5,328 nucleotides of DNA from Solirubrobacteraceae bacterium (GTDB taxonomy: Bacteria; Actinomycetota; Thermoleophilia; Solirubrobacterales; Solirubrobacteraceae). The notes under the pieces are model-generated. The model searched no databases and was not told the DNA's origin. It worked only from the letters and a program-made list of their open reading frames with translations. Every line of letters begins with the position of its first letter. The stretch's first letter is position 1. Both the position numbers and the translations under genes were made by a program. Location of the stretch: positions 1-5,328 of the forward strand of contig JAICUS010000433.1 in assembly GCA_025935735.1 (NCBI GenBank). The letters are read 5' to 3'. This document shows, in pieces, positions 1-5,324 of the stretch.

Positions 1-118
1 ACGCGACCGCAAAGACGCCGTCCGCGCCTGGGACGAGCTTCGCCACCTGCATTCGGTGACGCACGTCCCAGATCGTGACCGAGCCGGTAAGGCTTGCCGC
101 CGCGAGGAGCCTCGCGTG
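1..118 (-). pseudogene. WD40-repeat protein fragment, 5'-truncated, continues past left edge
   Basis: Read on the minus strand from about 118 to 1, one frame gives a typical WD40 beta-propeller blade. It contains RLLAAASLTGSVTIWDVR, then a variable turn, then a new blade beginning GADGVFAVA. GSVTIWDVR is the hallmark end of a WD repeat. The frame is still open at base 1, so the gene continues outside the window. Upstream, the frame runs to an in-frame stop at 296-298 without an ATG, GTG or TTG. The residues before RLLAAAS (about 119-201) are Arg-rich and do not resemble the expected VAFSPDG strand. The only in-frame start codons lie inside the blade (GTG at 62-64, ATG at 50-52) and no Shine-Dalgarno sequence is apparent before the ATG. 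I infer a decayed or frameshifted 5' end. The alternative is an unrecognised start combined with a frameshift between 119 and 201. WD40 identity is fairly sure; pseudogene status is less so. Confidence 0.55.
101..116. repeat. 16-bp inverted repeat at the WD40 boundary
   Basis: CGCGAGG-AG-CCTCGCG is a perfect 7-bp inverted repeat with a 2-base centre. It sits where recognisable WD40 sequence begins and about 86 bases beyond the stop of the leftward 211-residue gene. It could be a terminator-like hairpin for that gene, although no T tract follows, or simply GC-rich coding sequence. Confidence 0.35.
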
Positions 119-201
119 AGCAGCCCTTCCCGCCTCGTTGCGGCCCCATCCGTGCCGTGTGCGACTTCGCGTGCGGAAACCTGCGCGTTCTTGCCGAGGC
201 G

Positions 202-837
202 TCAGAGCCCGAGGCCGACGGCGGGTAGCGGCACGGGCGCCGGTCGTTCCCAGGAGTAGGCGACCTCGGCGAGCCGCGGCGGCCCGGCGATCAGCTCATG
301 CCAGGCTGACGCCGCCGCCCAGAGGTCGATGTCCCCGAGCAGCGTCTCGAGCCCATGCTCGTCGGCCGTCTCGAAGATGAAGATCGCCTCCGCCGGCGTC
401 AGCAGCAACTGGTGCCGGGTCAGCGCCGTTTCGCTCGGATCAAACGGCGGTCCTTGGGCGGCAAGCTCGCGGACACGCTCGAGCGCGCCTTCCTTCAACG
501 GCACGATCACGGTCGCCCGCCGCGGCGCAGCCAGGCTCAGCTCGGAGAGGCGATCGACGAGCTCGTGGAGGATGCCGGCCTCCAAGACCGTGCTGGTCAG
601 GTGATAGACGCCCTGCGACCGCTCGATGACCAAGGAACGGCGACCGTCGACGCGCTCGTCTGCGTCATGTCCGATGCGCAGACCGCGCAGCTCCTCGTAA
701 CGGATCTGCCGGTCGACCGCGCCGGTGCTGTTGGCGCCGTCGCCGACGAGGTGTAGCGCGCGCGGCCCGAGCTCGAGGCGGCCGACATAAGCCTGACCGT
801 CAGGCTCGCGCCACTTGATCGCGTAGCTCGTCTTCAT
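202..837 (-). CDS. Conserved-looking hypothetical protein, two small alpha/beta domains
   Basis: This is a 211-residue soluble protein with no signal peptide or membrane segment; I cannot assign a function. Residues 1-100 alternate short beta strands (SYAIKW, AYVGRLELG, ALHLVG, QIRYEEL, SLVIER, VYHLTS) and end in a helix (GILHELVDRLSELS). This could be a PH-like or other small beta-barrel fold. Residues 107-197 read as a beta-alpha-beta unit: ATVIVPL, helix EGALERVRELAAQG, AIFIFET, helix LETLLGDI, and a Trp-rich segment with LWAAASAWHELIAGPPRLAE and AYSWERP. That pattern recalls ferredoxin-like or dimeric alpha-beta-barrel domains; this is inference. The ATG at 835-837 is chosen because the protein starts cleanly there and a -10-like box sits at leaderless distance. 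GC3 is high, as expected of a real gene. The preceding gene on this strand is separated by 120 bases holding a hairpin, so it is probably its own transcription unit. Confidence 0.85.
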   Translation of the reverse strand: MKTSYAIKWREPDGQAYVGRLELGPRALHLVGDGANSTGAVDRQIRYEELRGLRIGHDADERVDGRRSLVIERSQGVYHLTSTVLEAGILHELVDRLSELSLAAPRRATVIVPLKEGALERVRELAAQGPPFDPSETALTRHQLLLTPAEAIFIFETADEHGLETLLGDIDLWAAASAWHELIAGPPRLAEVAYSWERPAPVPLPAVGLGL

Positions 838-849
838 GTTCTGAGGATA
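838..849 (-). promoter_or_regulatory. Putative leaderless -10 box for the 211-residue gene
   Basis: On the minus strand the start reads TATCCT-CAGAAC-ATG. The box fits TANNNT, the actinobacterial -10 pattern, and its last T lies 7 bases before the A of ATG. That spacing places transcription initiation at or next to the start codon. No Shine-Dalgarno sequence lies upstream. No convincing -35 hexamer was found. Confidence 0.45.
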
Positions 850-918
850 GATCGCCTTTGACCATCCACCCGTCGTGGCCGCTACCGATTCGATTGCGGT
901 AAGTCCGCAGTCGCGCTC

Positions 919-947
919 GCGCAGAGCCCGCGACGCGAGCTCTGCGC
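919..947 (-). terminator. Terminator-like hairpin after the small leftward gene
   Basis: The stem is 9 perfect base pairs, 919-927 with 939-947 (GCGCAGAGC / GCTCTGCGC). One C-A mismatch follows, then 3 more G-C pairs around a 3-base loop. It begins 10 bases after the stop at 958-960 on the minus strand. No U tract follows, so this is a hairpin-only terminator candidate, or a structure protecting the 3' end. A weaker 5-bp hairpin (TGCGG/CCGCA, 895-909) lies just downstream. Confidence 0.5.
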
Positions 948-957
948 CACCGACGGC

Positions 958-1295
958 TCAGCTGGCAAGCGCAGCTTCGGCGGCCAGTCCGCGGACGACC
1001 AGATGGCCGTAGTCCGTCAGCGCCAGGGGCGTTGGTCGAGCCAGTGCCGTTCGTCGCGGAGCGTCTGGCGCCGCTGATGTATCTCCGCAGCCGGCAGCAG
1101 GCCGGCGAGCTCGATCGTCGCGAGCGCGCGGTCGGACGCGTCGAGCACCGAGGGCCAGCGGGCGATCAGCTGGTCGAGATCGACAGGCCGCTGTAACTCG
1201 GGCGTCGAGACCGCGCCGCGGTAACCCGCTTGGGGTTGCGGCCGACTCCGCTCGCGCCGCCTGGCACCACCGCGCGGCGCCGCGACGACGGTCAT
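958..1295 (-). pseudogene. Small unknown protein gene with an apparent 1-base frameshift
   Basis: From ATG 1293-1295 one frame gives 92 residues ending WLDQRPWR and a stop at 1017-1019. Its core reads like a genuine helical protein (LDQLIARWPSVLDASDRALA, then AAEIHQRRQTLRDERHWLDQ) with very high GC3. The -1 frame then continues LALTDYGHLVVRGLAAEA and stops at 958-960, also with natural composition. Adding one base to the G run at 1026-1029 (C run on the coding strand) joins them as RPLALTDYGHLVVRG, giving 112 residues. The start is supported by AGGAGG and GGGAGG upstream, the latter 4 bases from ATG. The terminator-like hairpin lies directly after the 958 stop and not after 1017, which favours the longer frame. 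The product is soluble and I do not recognise the family. The break may be a sequencing or assembly error, a real mutation, or the 92-residue form may be the true product. Confidence 0.6.
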
Positions 1296-1314
1296 CTAGC
1301 CTCCCGCCTCCTGC
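1296..1314 (-). promoter_or_regulatory. Shine-Dalgarno region of the small leftward gene
   Basis: The minus strand reads GCAGGAGGCGGGAGGCTAG before ATG. Two overlapping purine-rich matches are present: AGGAGG 11 bases from the start and GGGAGG 4 bases from it. This supports ATG 1293-1295 as the start. Confidence 0.55.
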
Positions 1315-1472
1315 TTCTCGTTGAGTCCGCGCGGGCGGCCGCGAGCTCAAGGTCGTGACGGAGCTCGAGCGGGTGCTCGGCGACCCGGCAGACCGCTGCT
1401 TGGAGCGTGCAAAGACCCATGGGCTCCGCCTTCTGTGCTCTCCTTCCTTATGGAGCTCTGCAGAAAGGATGC

Positions 1473-1487
1473 GCCTCGGACCGAGGC
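1473..1487. promoter_or_regulatory. Candidate operator: 15-bp inverted repeat in the divergent intergenic region
   Basis: GCCTCGG-A-CCGAGGC is a perfect 7-bp inverted repeat with one central base. It lies 66 bases upstream of the sensor-kinase start and about 180 bases from the divergent gene. Its size and symmetry suit a dimeric regulator. The rest of 1296-1553 holds no gene I can support. It has two weak hairpins (GGGC/GCCC at 1497-1509 and CGGGCC/GGCCCG at 1519-1542) and a GATAAT hexamer at 1531-1536 that could be a -10 box, with no clear -35. Confidence 0.3.
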
Positions 1488-1553
1488 CCGCCATCAGGGC
1501 GAAATGCCCCTCGTGCTGCGGGCCGCTACGGATAATGGCCCGGTGATGAGGTC

Positions 1554-3188
1554 GTGATCGAGCAAGACCACCGCCTGCGGGCGCTGGTCGGTGCCGGCAT
1601 CGCCCTCGGCTCAGCGCGGACCCTCGACGAGCTGTTGCAGCGCTTGGTCGAGGCGGCCGCCGCATTGACCGGATCCCGCTACGCCGCGCTTGGCGTAATC
1701 GACGGCGAGGGCCGGGCCCTCGAGCGCTTCATCACCACCGGCGTCGACGCCGACGTGCGCCGGGCGATCGGCGACCCGCCGCACGGCCGAGGCATCCTCG
1801 GCGTCCTGATCCATAACGCCGAGACGTTGCGTCTGCACGACATCAGCGACGACCCGCGCTCGGCCGGCTTCCCGCCGAACCACCCACCGATGTACTCCTT
1901 CCTCGGCGTGCCGGTGATGCTCCGCGACGTCGCGTACGGCAACCTCTATCTGACCGAGAAGGCCGACGGCGCCGACTTCGACGAAGAGGACGAGGAGATC
2001 GTCAGCCTGCTGGCGGCGCAGGCGGCGGTGGCGATCGAGAATGCCCGCCTCTACGAGTCGGCGACGCGCTGGTCGTCGCAGCTCGAGGCCCTGAACGAGG
2101 TCGGCCTGGCGCTGGCCTCGGAGATCGAGCTGCCGCGGCTATTGGCGCTCATCACCAAGCATCTGCGCACACTGATCGATGCGCGACTGGTCGCGATAGC
2201 CCTACCCCGCGCCGACGGCATCCTCGTCATCGAGGCTGCCGACGGCGACAGCGCTGGAGAGATAATTGGCCTCGAGCTCGAGCGCGCCGGCTCCAAGAGC
2301 GGCCGCGTCCTCGAGCGACGGCGAGGCGAGCTGGTCGACGACCTGCGCTCGGACCCCGAGGTCGACTACCACGTCGCCCGCCCGCTGGCCGCGACGACCG
2401 GCCTCTACGCCCCGCTTATCGCCCGCGATCGGGTGATCGGCGTCCTGATCGCCCACGACAAGGTCGGGGCCGACCCGCGCTTCTCCCCGGACGACCTGCG
2501 ACTCGCCGAGCAGTTCGCCGTTCGTGCCGCCGTCGCCGTCGACCAGTCGGCCCGCGTCGCCCGCGAGGCACTGCGCCGCGTGGTCGAGACGCAGGAGCTC
2601 GAGCGGCGTCGACTGGCGCGCGAGCTCCACGACCAGACCGGGCAAGAGCTGACCTCGGTCATCCTGGGCCTGAAGGCTGTGGAAGAGGCGGAAGATGCCG
2701 ACAGTCGCGCGACCGCGCTCGCGCAGGTGCGCACCCAGGTGGTCGAGACCCTGCACGACGTCCGCCGTCTGGCGGTCGAGCTGCGGCCGAAGGCGCTTGA
2801 CGACTTCGGTCTGGTCGCCGCCAGCGAGCGGCTTGCGCAGACCTTCGCCGAGCAGACCGGCGTCAAGATCGACTTCCTCGCCCAGCTCGGTGACGAGCGG
2901 CTGGCGGGCGAGATCGAGACCGCCCTCTACCGCATGATCCAGGAGGCGCTGACCAACATCGTCAAGCACGCGCACGCTGCAACCGTCAGCATCGTCCTCG
3001 CCCGCTCAGGCGGGTCTATTAGCGCGATCGTCGAGGACGACGGCCAGGGTTTCGACACCTCGGCCCGGCCCGAGGGCATGGGGCTTGACGGCATGCGCGA
3101 GCGCCTGGCCCTGGTCCGGGGCAAGCTAAAAATCGAGTCTCGACCGGGCGGCGGGACGACACTCTTCGCAGACGTGCCCCTGCCATGA
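1554..3188 (+). CDS. Tandem-GAF sensor histidine kinase, DosS/DosT-like
   Basis: This is a 544-residue cytosolic sensor kinase with no membrane segments. GAF1 spans about 24-168 and GAF2 about 182-332. The HisKA_3 dimerisation domain covers about 345-415, with RRRLARELHD (phospho-acceptor His359) and the DxxxQ phosphatase motif Asp360/Gln364. The HATPase domain covers about 450-544, with an N box at 464-472 (Glu464, Asn468), DDGQGF 495-500, GMGLDGMRERL and a GGGTTL lid end. GAF1 resembles the haem domain of mycobacterial DosS/DosT. SAGFPPNHPPMYSFLGVPV places His110 at the proximal haem ligand (DosS His149), and LYLTEK places Tyr132 at the distal tyrosine (DosS Tyr171). Gly47 stands where DosS has Glu87 and DosT has Gly85. 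Haem binding is inferred, since the HPPM motif also occurs in GAF domains not known to bind haem. GTG 1554 is the first start after an in-frame stop at 1533-1535; only GAGG, 2 bases away, serves as ribosome site. The ATGA overlap with the regulator indicates a cognate pair. Confidence 0.95.
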   Translation: MIEQDHRLRALVGAGIALGSARTLDELLQRLVEAAAALTGSRYAALGVIDGEGRALERFITTGVDADVRRAIGDPPHGRGILGVLIHNAETLRLHDISDDPRSAGFPPNHPPMYSFLGVPVMLRDVAYGNLYLTEKADGADFDEEDEEIVSLLAAQAAVAIENARLYESATRWSSQLEALNEVGLALASEIELPRLLALITKHLRTLIDARLVAIALPRADGILVIEAADGDSAGEIIGLELERAGSKSGRVLERRRGELVDDLRSDPEVDYHVARPLAATTGLYAPLIARDRVIGVLIAHDKVGADPRFSPDDLRLAEQFAVRAAVAVDQSARVAREALRRVVETQELERRRLARELHDQTGQELTSVILGLKAVEEAEDADSRATALAQVRTQVVETLHDVRRLAVELRPKALDDFGLVAASERLAQTFAEQTGVKIDFLAQLGDERLAGEIETALYRMIQEALTNIVKHAHAATVSIVLARSGGSISAIVEDDGQGFDTSARPEGMGLDGMRERLALVRGKLKIESRPGGGTTLFADVPLP

Positions 3189-3871
3189 GCGAGCCGGCCA
3201 GCGAAGCGAGCGCCAACGACCGCGCGGTCATCCGCACGCTGATCGTCGACGACCACGCCGTCGTCCGCAGCGGCCTGCGCAAGGTCCTCGAAGCCGAGCC
3301 CGACATCGAGGTCGTCGGCGAGGCCGGCGACGCCCGCAACGCGGTTTTTGAGACACGAGCCAAGAAGCCCGACGTGATCCTGATGGACGTCGTCATGCCG
3401 GGCAAGAGCGGTATCGAAGCCATCCCCGACGTCCTTCACGAGGCCCCCGAGGCCAAGATACTCATCCTGTCGATGCAGGACGACGCCCGCTACGTGCGGG
3501 AGGCCTTCGAGGCCGGCGCCTCCGGCTACGTGCTCAAGGAGGCCGCCGACACCGAGGTCGTCGCCGCCGTCCGCGAGGTGGCCGCCGGCGGCCGCTACGT
3601 CCACCCCACCCTCGGCGCCCGCCTCGTCGTCGCCGACGCCGAGGAGCGCAAGCGCGCCGCCGAGGACCCCCTCTCGGACCGCGAGCGCGGCGTCTTGCGC
3701 CTCTTGGCCCTCGGCCACACCAACCAAGAGATAGCCGACCAGCTCTACATCTCGGTCCGCACCGCGGAGACTCACCGCGCCCACATCATGCTGAAGCTGC
3801 GCCTGACGACCCGCGCGGAACTCGTGCGCTACGCCCTCGCCCAAGGGCTGTTGAACGAGTCGGATCAGTAG
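3185..3871 (+). CDS. NarL/LuxR-family response regulator
   Basis: This is a 228-residue two-domain transcription factor. The receiver domain occupies about 16-135. It has the acidic pair Asp22/Asp23 (LIVDDHAVVRSGL), phospho-acceptor Asp68 (VILMDVVMPG), switch Ser96 (LILSMQ) and the conserved Lys118 (GYVLKEA). A linker of about 25 residues leads to a LuxR-type helix-turn-helix at about 161-225 (LSDRERGVLRLLALGHTNQE, then the recognition helix near TAETHRAHIMLKL). All phosphorylation-site residues are present, so it should be activated by phosphotransfer from the kinase encoded immediately upstream. The ATG lies inside the kinase stop (ATGA), with no independent Shine-Dalgarno sequence, so translational coupling is likely. 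An 11-residue polar N-terminal extension (SEPASEASAND) precedes the fold. It is DosR-like in domain order, but the sequence reads as a general NarL/UhpA-type regulator, so I give no symbol. Its DNA targets are not evident here. Confidence 0.95.
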   Translation: MSEPASEASANDRAVIRTLIVDDHAVVRSGLRKVLEAEPDIEVVGEAGDARNAVFETRAKKPDVILMDVVMPGKSGIEAIPDVLHEAPEAKILILSMQDDARYVREAFEAGASGYVLKEAADTEVVAAVREVAAGGRYVHPTLGARLVVADAEERKRAAEDPLSDRERGVLRLLALGHTNQEIADQLYISVRTAETHRAHIMLKLRLTTRAELVRYALAQGLLNESDQ

Positions 3872-3921
3872 CGGCTTGAGCCCAGCGCTAACGACGTCCG
3901 CCCGGTCTGAGCGCACCTCAT
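3872..3921. other. Convergent intergenic gap without a clear terminator
   Basis: Fifty bases separate the stop codons of the rightward regulator gene and the leftward copper-protein gene. Only short imperfect pairings (GGCT/AGCC and the palindrome AGCGCT) are visible, with no T tract. Transcripts from both sides may therefore overlap. Confidence 0.5.
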
Positions 3922-5079
3922 CTAGTGGGACATCGTGCCCTTGACATTGCCGACATTGAGGAGGCCGACCTGGCCCTGGTCGACTGCAGCGAACGCGTGC
4001 GACACGAACGGGTACAAGCCCGGCTGGTCGATCTTGACGTCGAACACGCCGCCGCCACCCGCGGGCACGGTGACTGTCTGCACGTCGTGCAGCGCGTCGG
4101 CGGGCTTCATGTCGCCGAAGACGTAGGCCGTGTTCAGGATCGTCCCCACGATGTGGAAGTCGGTGTCGAGCGAGGGACCCGCATCGACGACCCAGAAGCG
4201 GACCAGGTCGCCCGGGCTCGCCGTCAGGGGATGCTTCACGTACTGACCGGCGTAGCCGTTGAAGGTCATCCAATCCGGCTGCCGGGCGTGCGCCTTCGCC
4301 ATGTTGAACTGCGCCGGCTTCTGGAGCCCGTCCGAGTCGAGGTACCACTCGCTCGCAACGAGGACGTAGTTCTCGTCGGCCCTCGGCAGCACACCCGGCT
4401 TCGGCTCCACAACGATTGCGCCGTACATGCCGTTGGCAATGTGCATCAGCACCGGCTTCGTGCCGCAGTGGTACATGAAGACACCCGGATCATTGGCCCG
4501 GAACGTGTACGAGACCGACTTGCCCGGGAAGACATCGCCGAACGCCTTGTCGGGTGCGATGCGAGCGGCGTGGAAGTCGACCGAGTGCGGGATGGCGCCG
4601 TTGTTGGTCAAGGTGATCTTCACCAGCTGGCCCTGGCGGACGTGAATGATCGGGCCGGGCGCGCCTCCGGCCCAGGCCCAGGCGGCGTACTTGATGCCGG
4701 GCGCGATCTGGATGTTGAGGTCCGTCAGCACCAGGTGCACGTCGACAACCGGCCCTGCCGGCGCGGCCGGCAGCGTCGCCGGGTAGGCCTTGTGCGCGGC
4801 AGCCAGCGAGTCGGCGTTGGCGGGCGCGGCTCCGGCGTAGCTCGTCAATGAGCCGAGGTTCGTCGAGCTCATGTCCATGCCGCCCATCGAGGAGGCGGGC
4901 GCGCTCGCGGCGGCATGTGCCGCATGATCGCGCAGGTTGCGGGCGTCGAGCCACATCATCAGCGCGACGAAGCCGAGGACGGCGACGAGGAGACCGAGCA
5001 ACAGCGAGACGACACCGACCAGCGCGTCCTTGTAGCTGACTGAACTGAGGTTCCTCGCGGTATAGGACGAGCCACTCAT
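3922..5079 (-). CDS. nirK: Membrane-anchored copper nitrite reductase-like (NirK/AniA-type) two-domain multicopper protein
   Basis: The predicted reaction is reduction of nitrite to NO outside the cytoplasmic membrane. The protein has 385 residues. A short basic N-terminus is followed by one hydrophobic segment at about 19-43, so the rest should face outward. A His/Met-containing linker (about 51-110, including SSMGGMDMSS) precedes two cupredoxin domains, about 112-226 and 235-378. Against the classical NirK pattern every key position is filled. Type 1 copper ligands are His165, Cys205, His213 and Met218. Type 2 ligands are His170, His204 and His361. Catalytic residues are Asp168 (PHSVDFH) and His309 (FHIVGT). 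YHCGTKPVLMHIANGMYG is the diagnostic block; Gly-Thr-Lys replaces the usual Ala-Thr/Pro-Pro after the Cys, and Val311 occupies the usual Ile position. Soluble or lipoprotein NirK lacks this helix-plus-linker. There is no haem or extra cupredoxin domain, and no electron donor is encoded here. A different oxidase activity is possible. The start is fixed by AAAGGAG upstream. Confidence 0.85.
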   Translation of the reverse strand: MSGSSYTARNLSSVSYKDALVGVVSLLLGLLVAVLGFVALMMWLDARNLRDHAAHAAASAPASSMGGMDMSSTNLGSLTSYAGAAPANADSLAAAHKAYPATLPAAPAGPVVDVHLVLTDLNIQIAPGIKYAAWAWAGGAPGPIIHVRQGQLVKITLTNNGAIPHSVDFHAARIAPDKAFGDVFPGKSVSYTFRANDPGVFMYHCGTKPVLMHIANGMYGAIVVEPKPGVLPRADENYVLVASEWYLDSDGLQKPAQFNMAKAHARQPDWMTFNGYAGQYVKHPLTASPGDLVRFWVVDAGPSLDTDFHIVGTILNTAYVFGDMKPADALHDVQTVTVPAGGGGVFDVKIDQPGLYPFVSHAFAAVDQGQVGLLNVGNVKGTMSH

Positions 5080-5088
5080 CGTTGCGAT

Positions 5089-5095
5089 CTCCTTT
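5089..5095 (-). promoter_or_regulatory. Strong Shine-Dalgarno sequence of the NirK-like gene
   Basis: The minus strand reads AAAGGAG-ATCGCAACG-ATG, a near-perfect ribosome site with a 9-base spacer. It fixes the start at 5077-5079 and places the hydrophobic anchor close to the N-terminus. Confidence 0.75.
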
Positions 5096-5187
5096 GTTGA
5101 AGTCTCAGTCGAAGGTAGGACGCGGCACGCGCCTCTCCCTCCACGAACACCCGCATCGCGACACCGGCATGACCGCAGACTTCATTA

Positions 5188-5198
5188 CGGGTTTCCCG
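5188..5198. promoter_or_regulatory. Small inverted repeat upstream of the NirK-like gene
   Basis: CGGG-TTT-CCCG is a perfect 4-bp inverted repeat about 110 bases upstream of the start codon. It may be a regulator half-site pair or chance in GC-rich DNA. It does not match the 15-bp repeat upstream of the sensor kinase. Confidence 0.15.
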
Positions 5199-5201
5199 CA
5201 A

Positions 5202-5232
5202 CGACCGAGGGCGGCTTGCGCCGCCCTCGTCG
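5202..5232. repeat. GC-rich hairpin, copy 1
   Basis: A perfect 10-bp stem, CGAGGGCGGC (5206-5215) with GCCGCCCTCG (5220-5229), closes a TTGC loop. Beyond a bulged C at 5205, three more pairs extend it (5202-5204 with 5230-5232). No T tract follows on either strand. The arms are almost identical to those at 5287-5310. In the leftward direction it lies about 125 bases before the NirK-like start, so it could be the 5' leader structure or a terminator of an upstream transcript. Confidence 0.6.
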
Positions 5233-5278
5233 GGGGAGGAACGCGGTAGCTGCCTGCCTTCCTTCCGATGATTGGAGG

Positions 5279-5324
5279 CATCACGAGGAGGGCGGCGACC
5301 GCCGCCCTCCCGATTGCCGTGATG
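5279..5324. repeat. GC-rich hairpin, copy 2, with outer stem
   Basis: A perfect 10-bp stem, GGAGGGCGGC (5287-5296) with GCCGCCCTCC (5301-5310), closes a GACC loop. An outer 7-bp stem, CATCACG (5279-5285) with CGTGATG (5318-5324), encloses it across an asymmetric internal loop. It repeats copy 1 with a period of 81 bases. It may be the terminator of a leftward gene beyond the right edge, or one unit of a repeated palindromic element. Confidence 0.6.

Noticed and set aside
1355..1546. Possible 63-residue plus-strand gene just before the sensor kinase, starting GTG and containing a CPSCC motif
   Set aside because: The start of the frame has good GC3, but codon use becomes irregular after about 1415. 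The ribosome site is only AAGG 2 bases from GTG, and one Cys pair does not make a zinc site. It may be a gene remnant, but I cannot support it.
1296..1665. Upstream part of the long minus-strand frame that ends at 958
   Set aside because: It is Arg/Pro/Ala-rich, overlaps the kinase N-terminus and has no ribosome site. Only its tail (about 958-1028) looks coding, and that is explained by the frameshifted small gene.
2202..2975. 257-codon minus-strand frame opposite the sensor kinase
   Set aside because: It is the antisense shadow of the GAF2 and HisKA_3 coding sequence.
3926..3940. DosR-box-like sequence GGGACATCGTGCCC
   Set aside because: It is only loosely symmetrical and lies within the last codons of the NirK-like gene, at the convergent 3' ends and away from any promoter.
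2927..4348. Long minus-strand frame of 473 codons across the kinase, regulator and NirK-like genes
   Set aside because: It is a GC-rich shadow frame lying across three well-supported genes, with no domain pattern of its own.
3925..4851. 308-codon plus-strand frame opposite the NirK-like gene
   Set aside because: It is a mirror of a gene with complete copper ligands. Its composition (Val/Arg/Asp/His-rich) is typical of an antisense shadow.
5103..5183. 26-codon leader peptide (starting MKSAVMPVSRCGC) upstream of the NirK-like gene on the minus strand
   Set aside because: There is no Shine-Dalgarno sequence before its ATG. The length is within chance expectation and no regulatory codon run is present.
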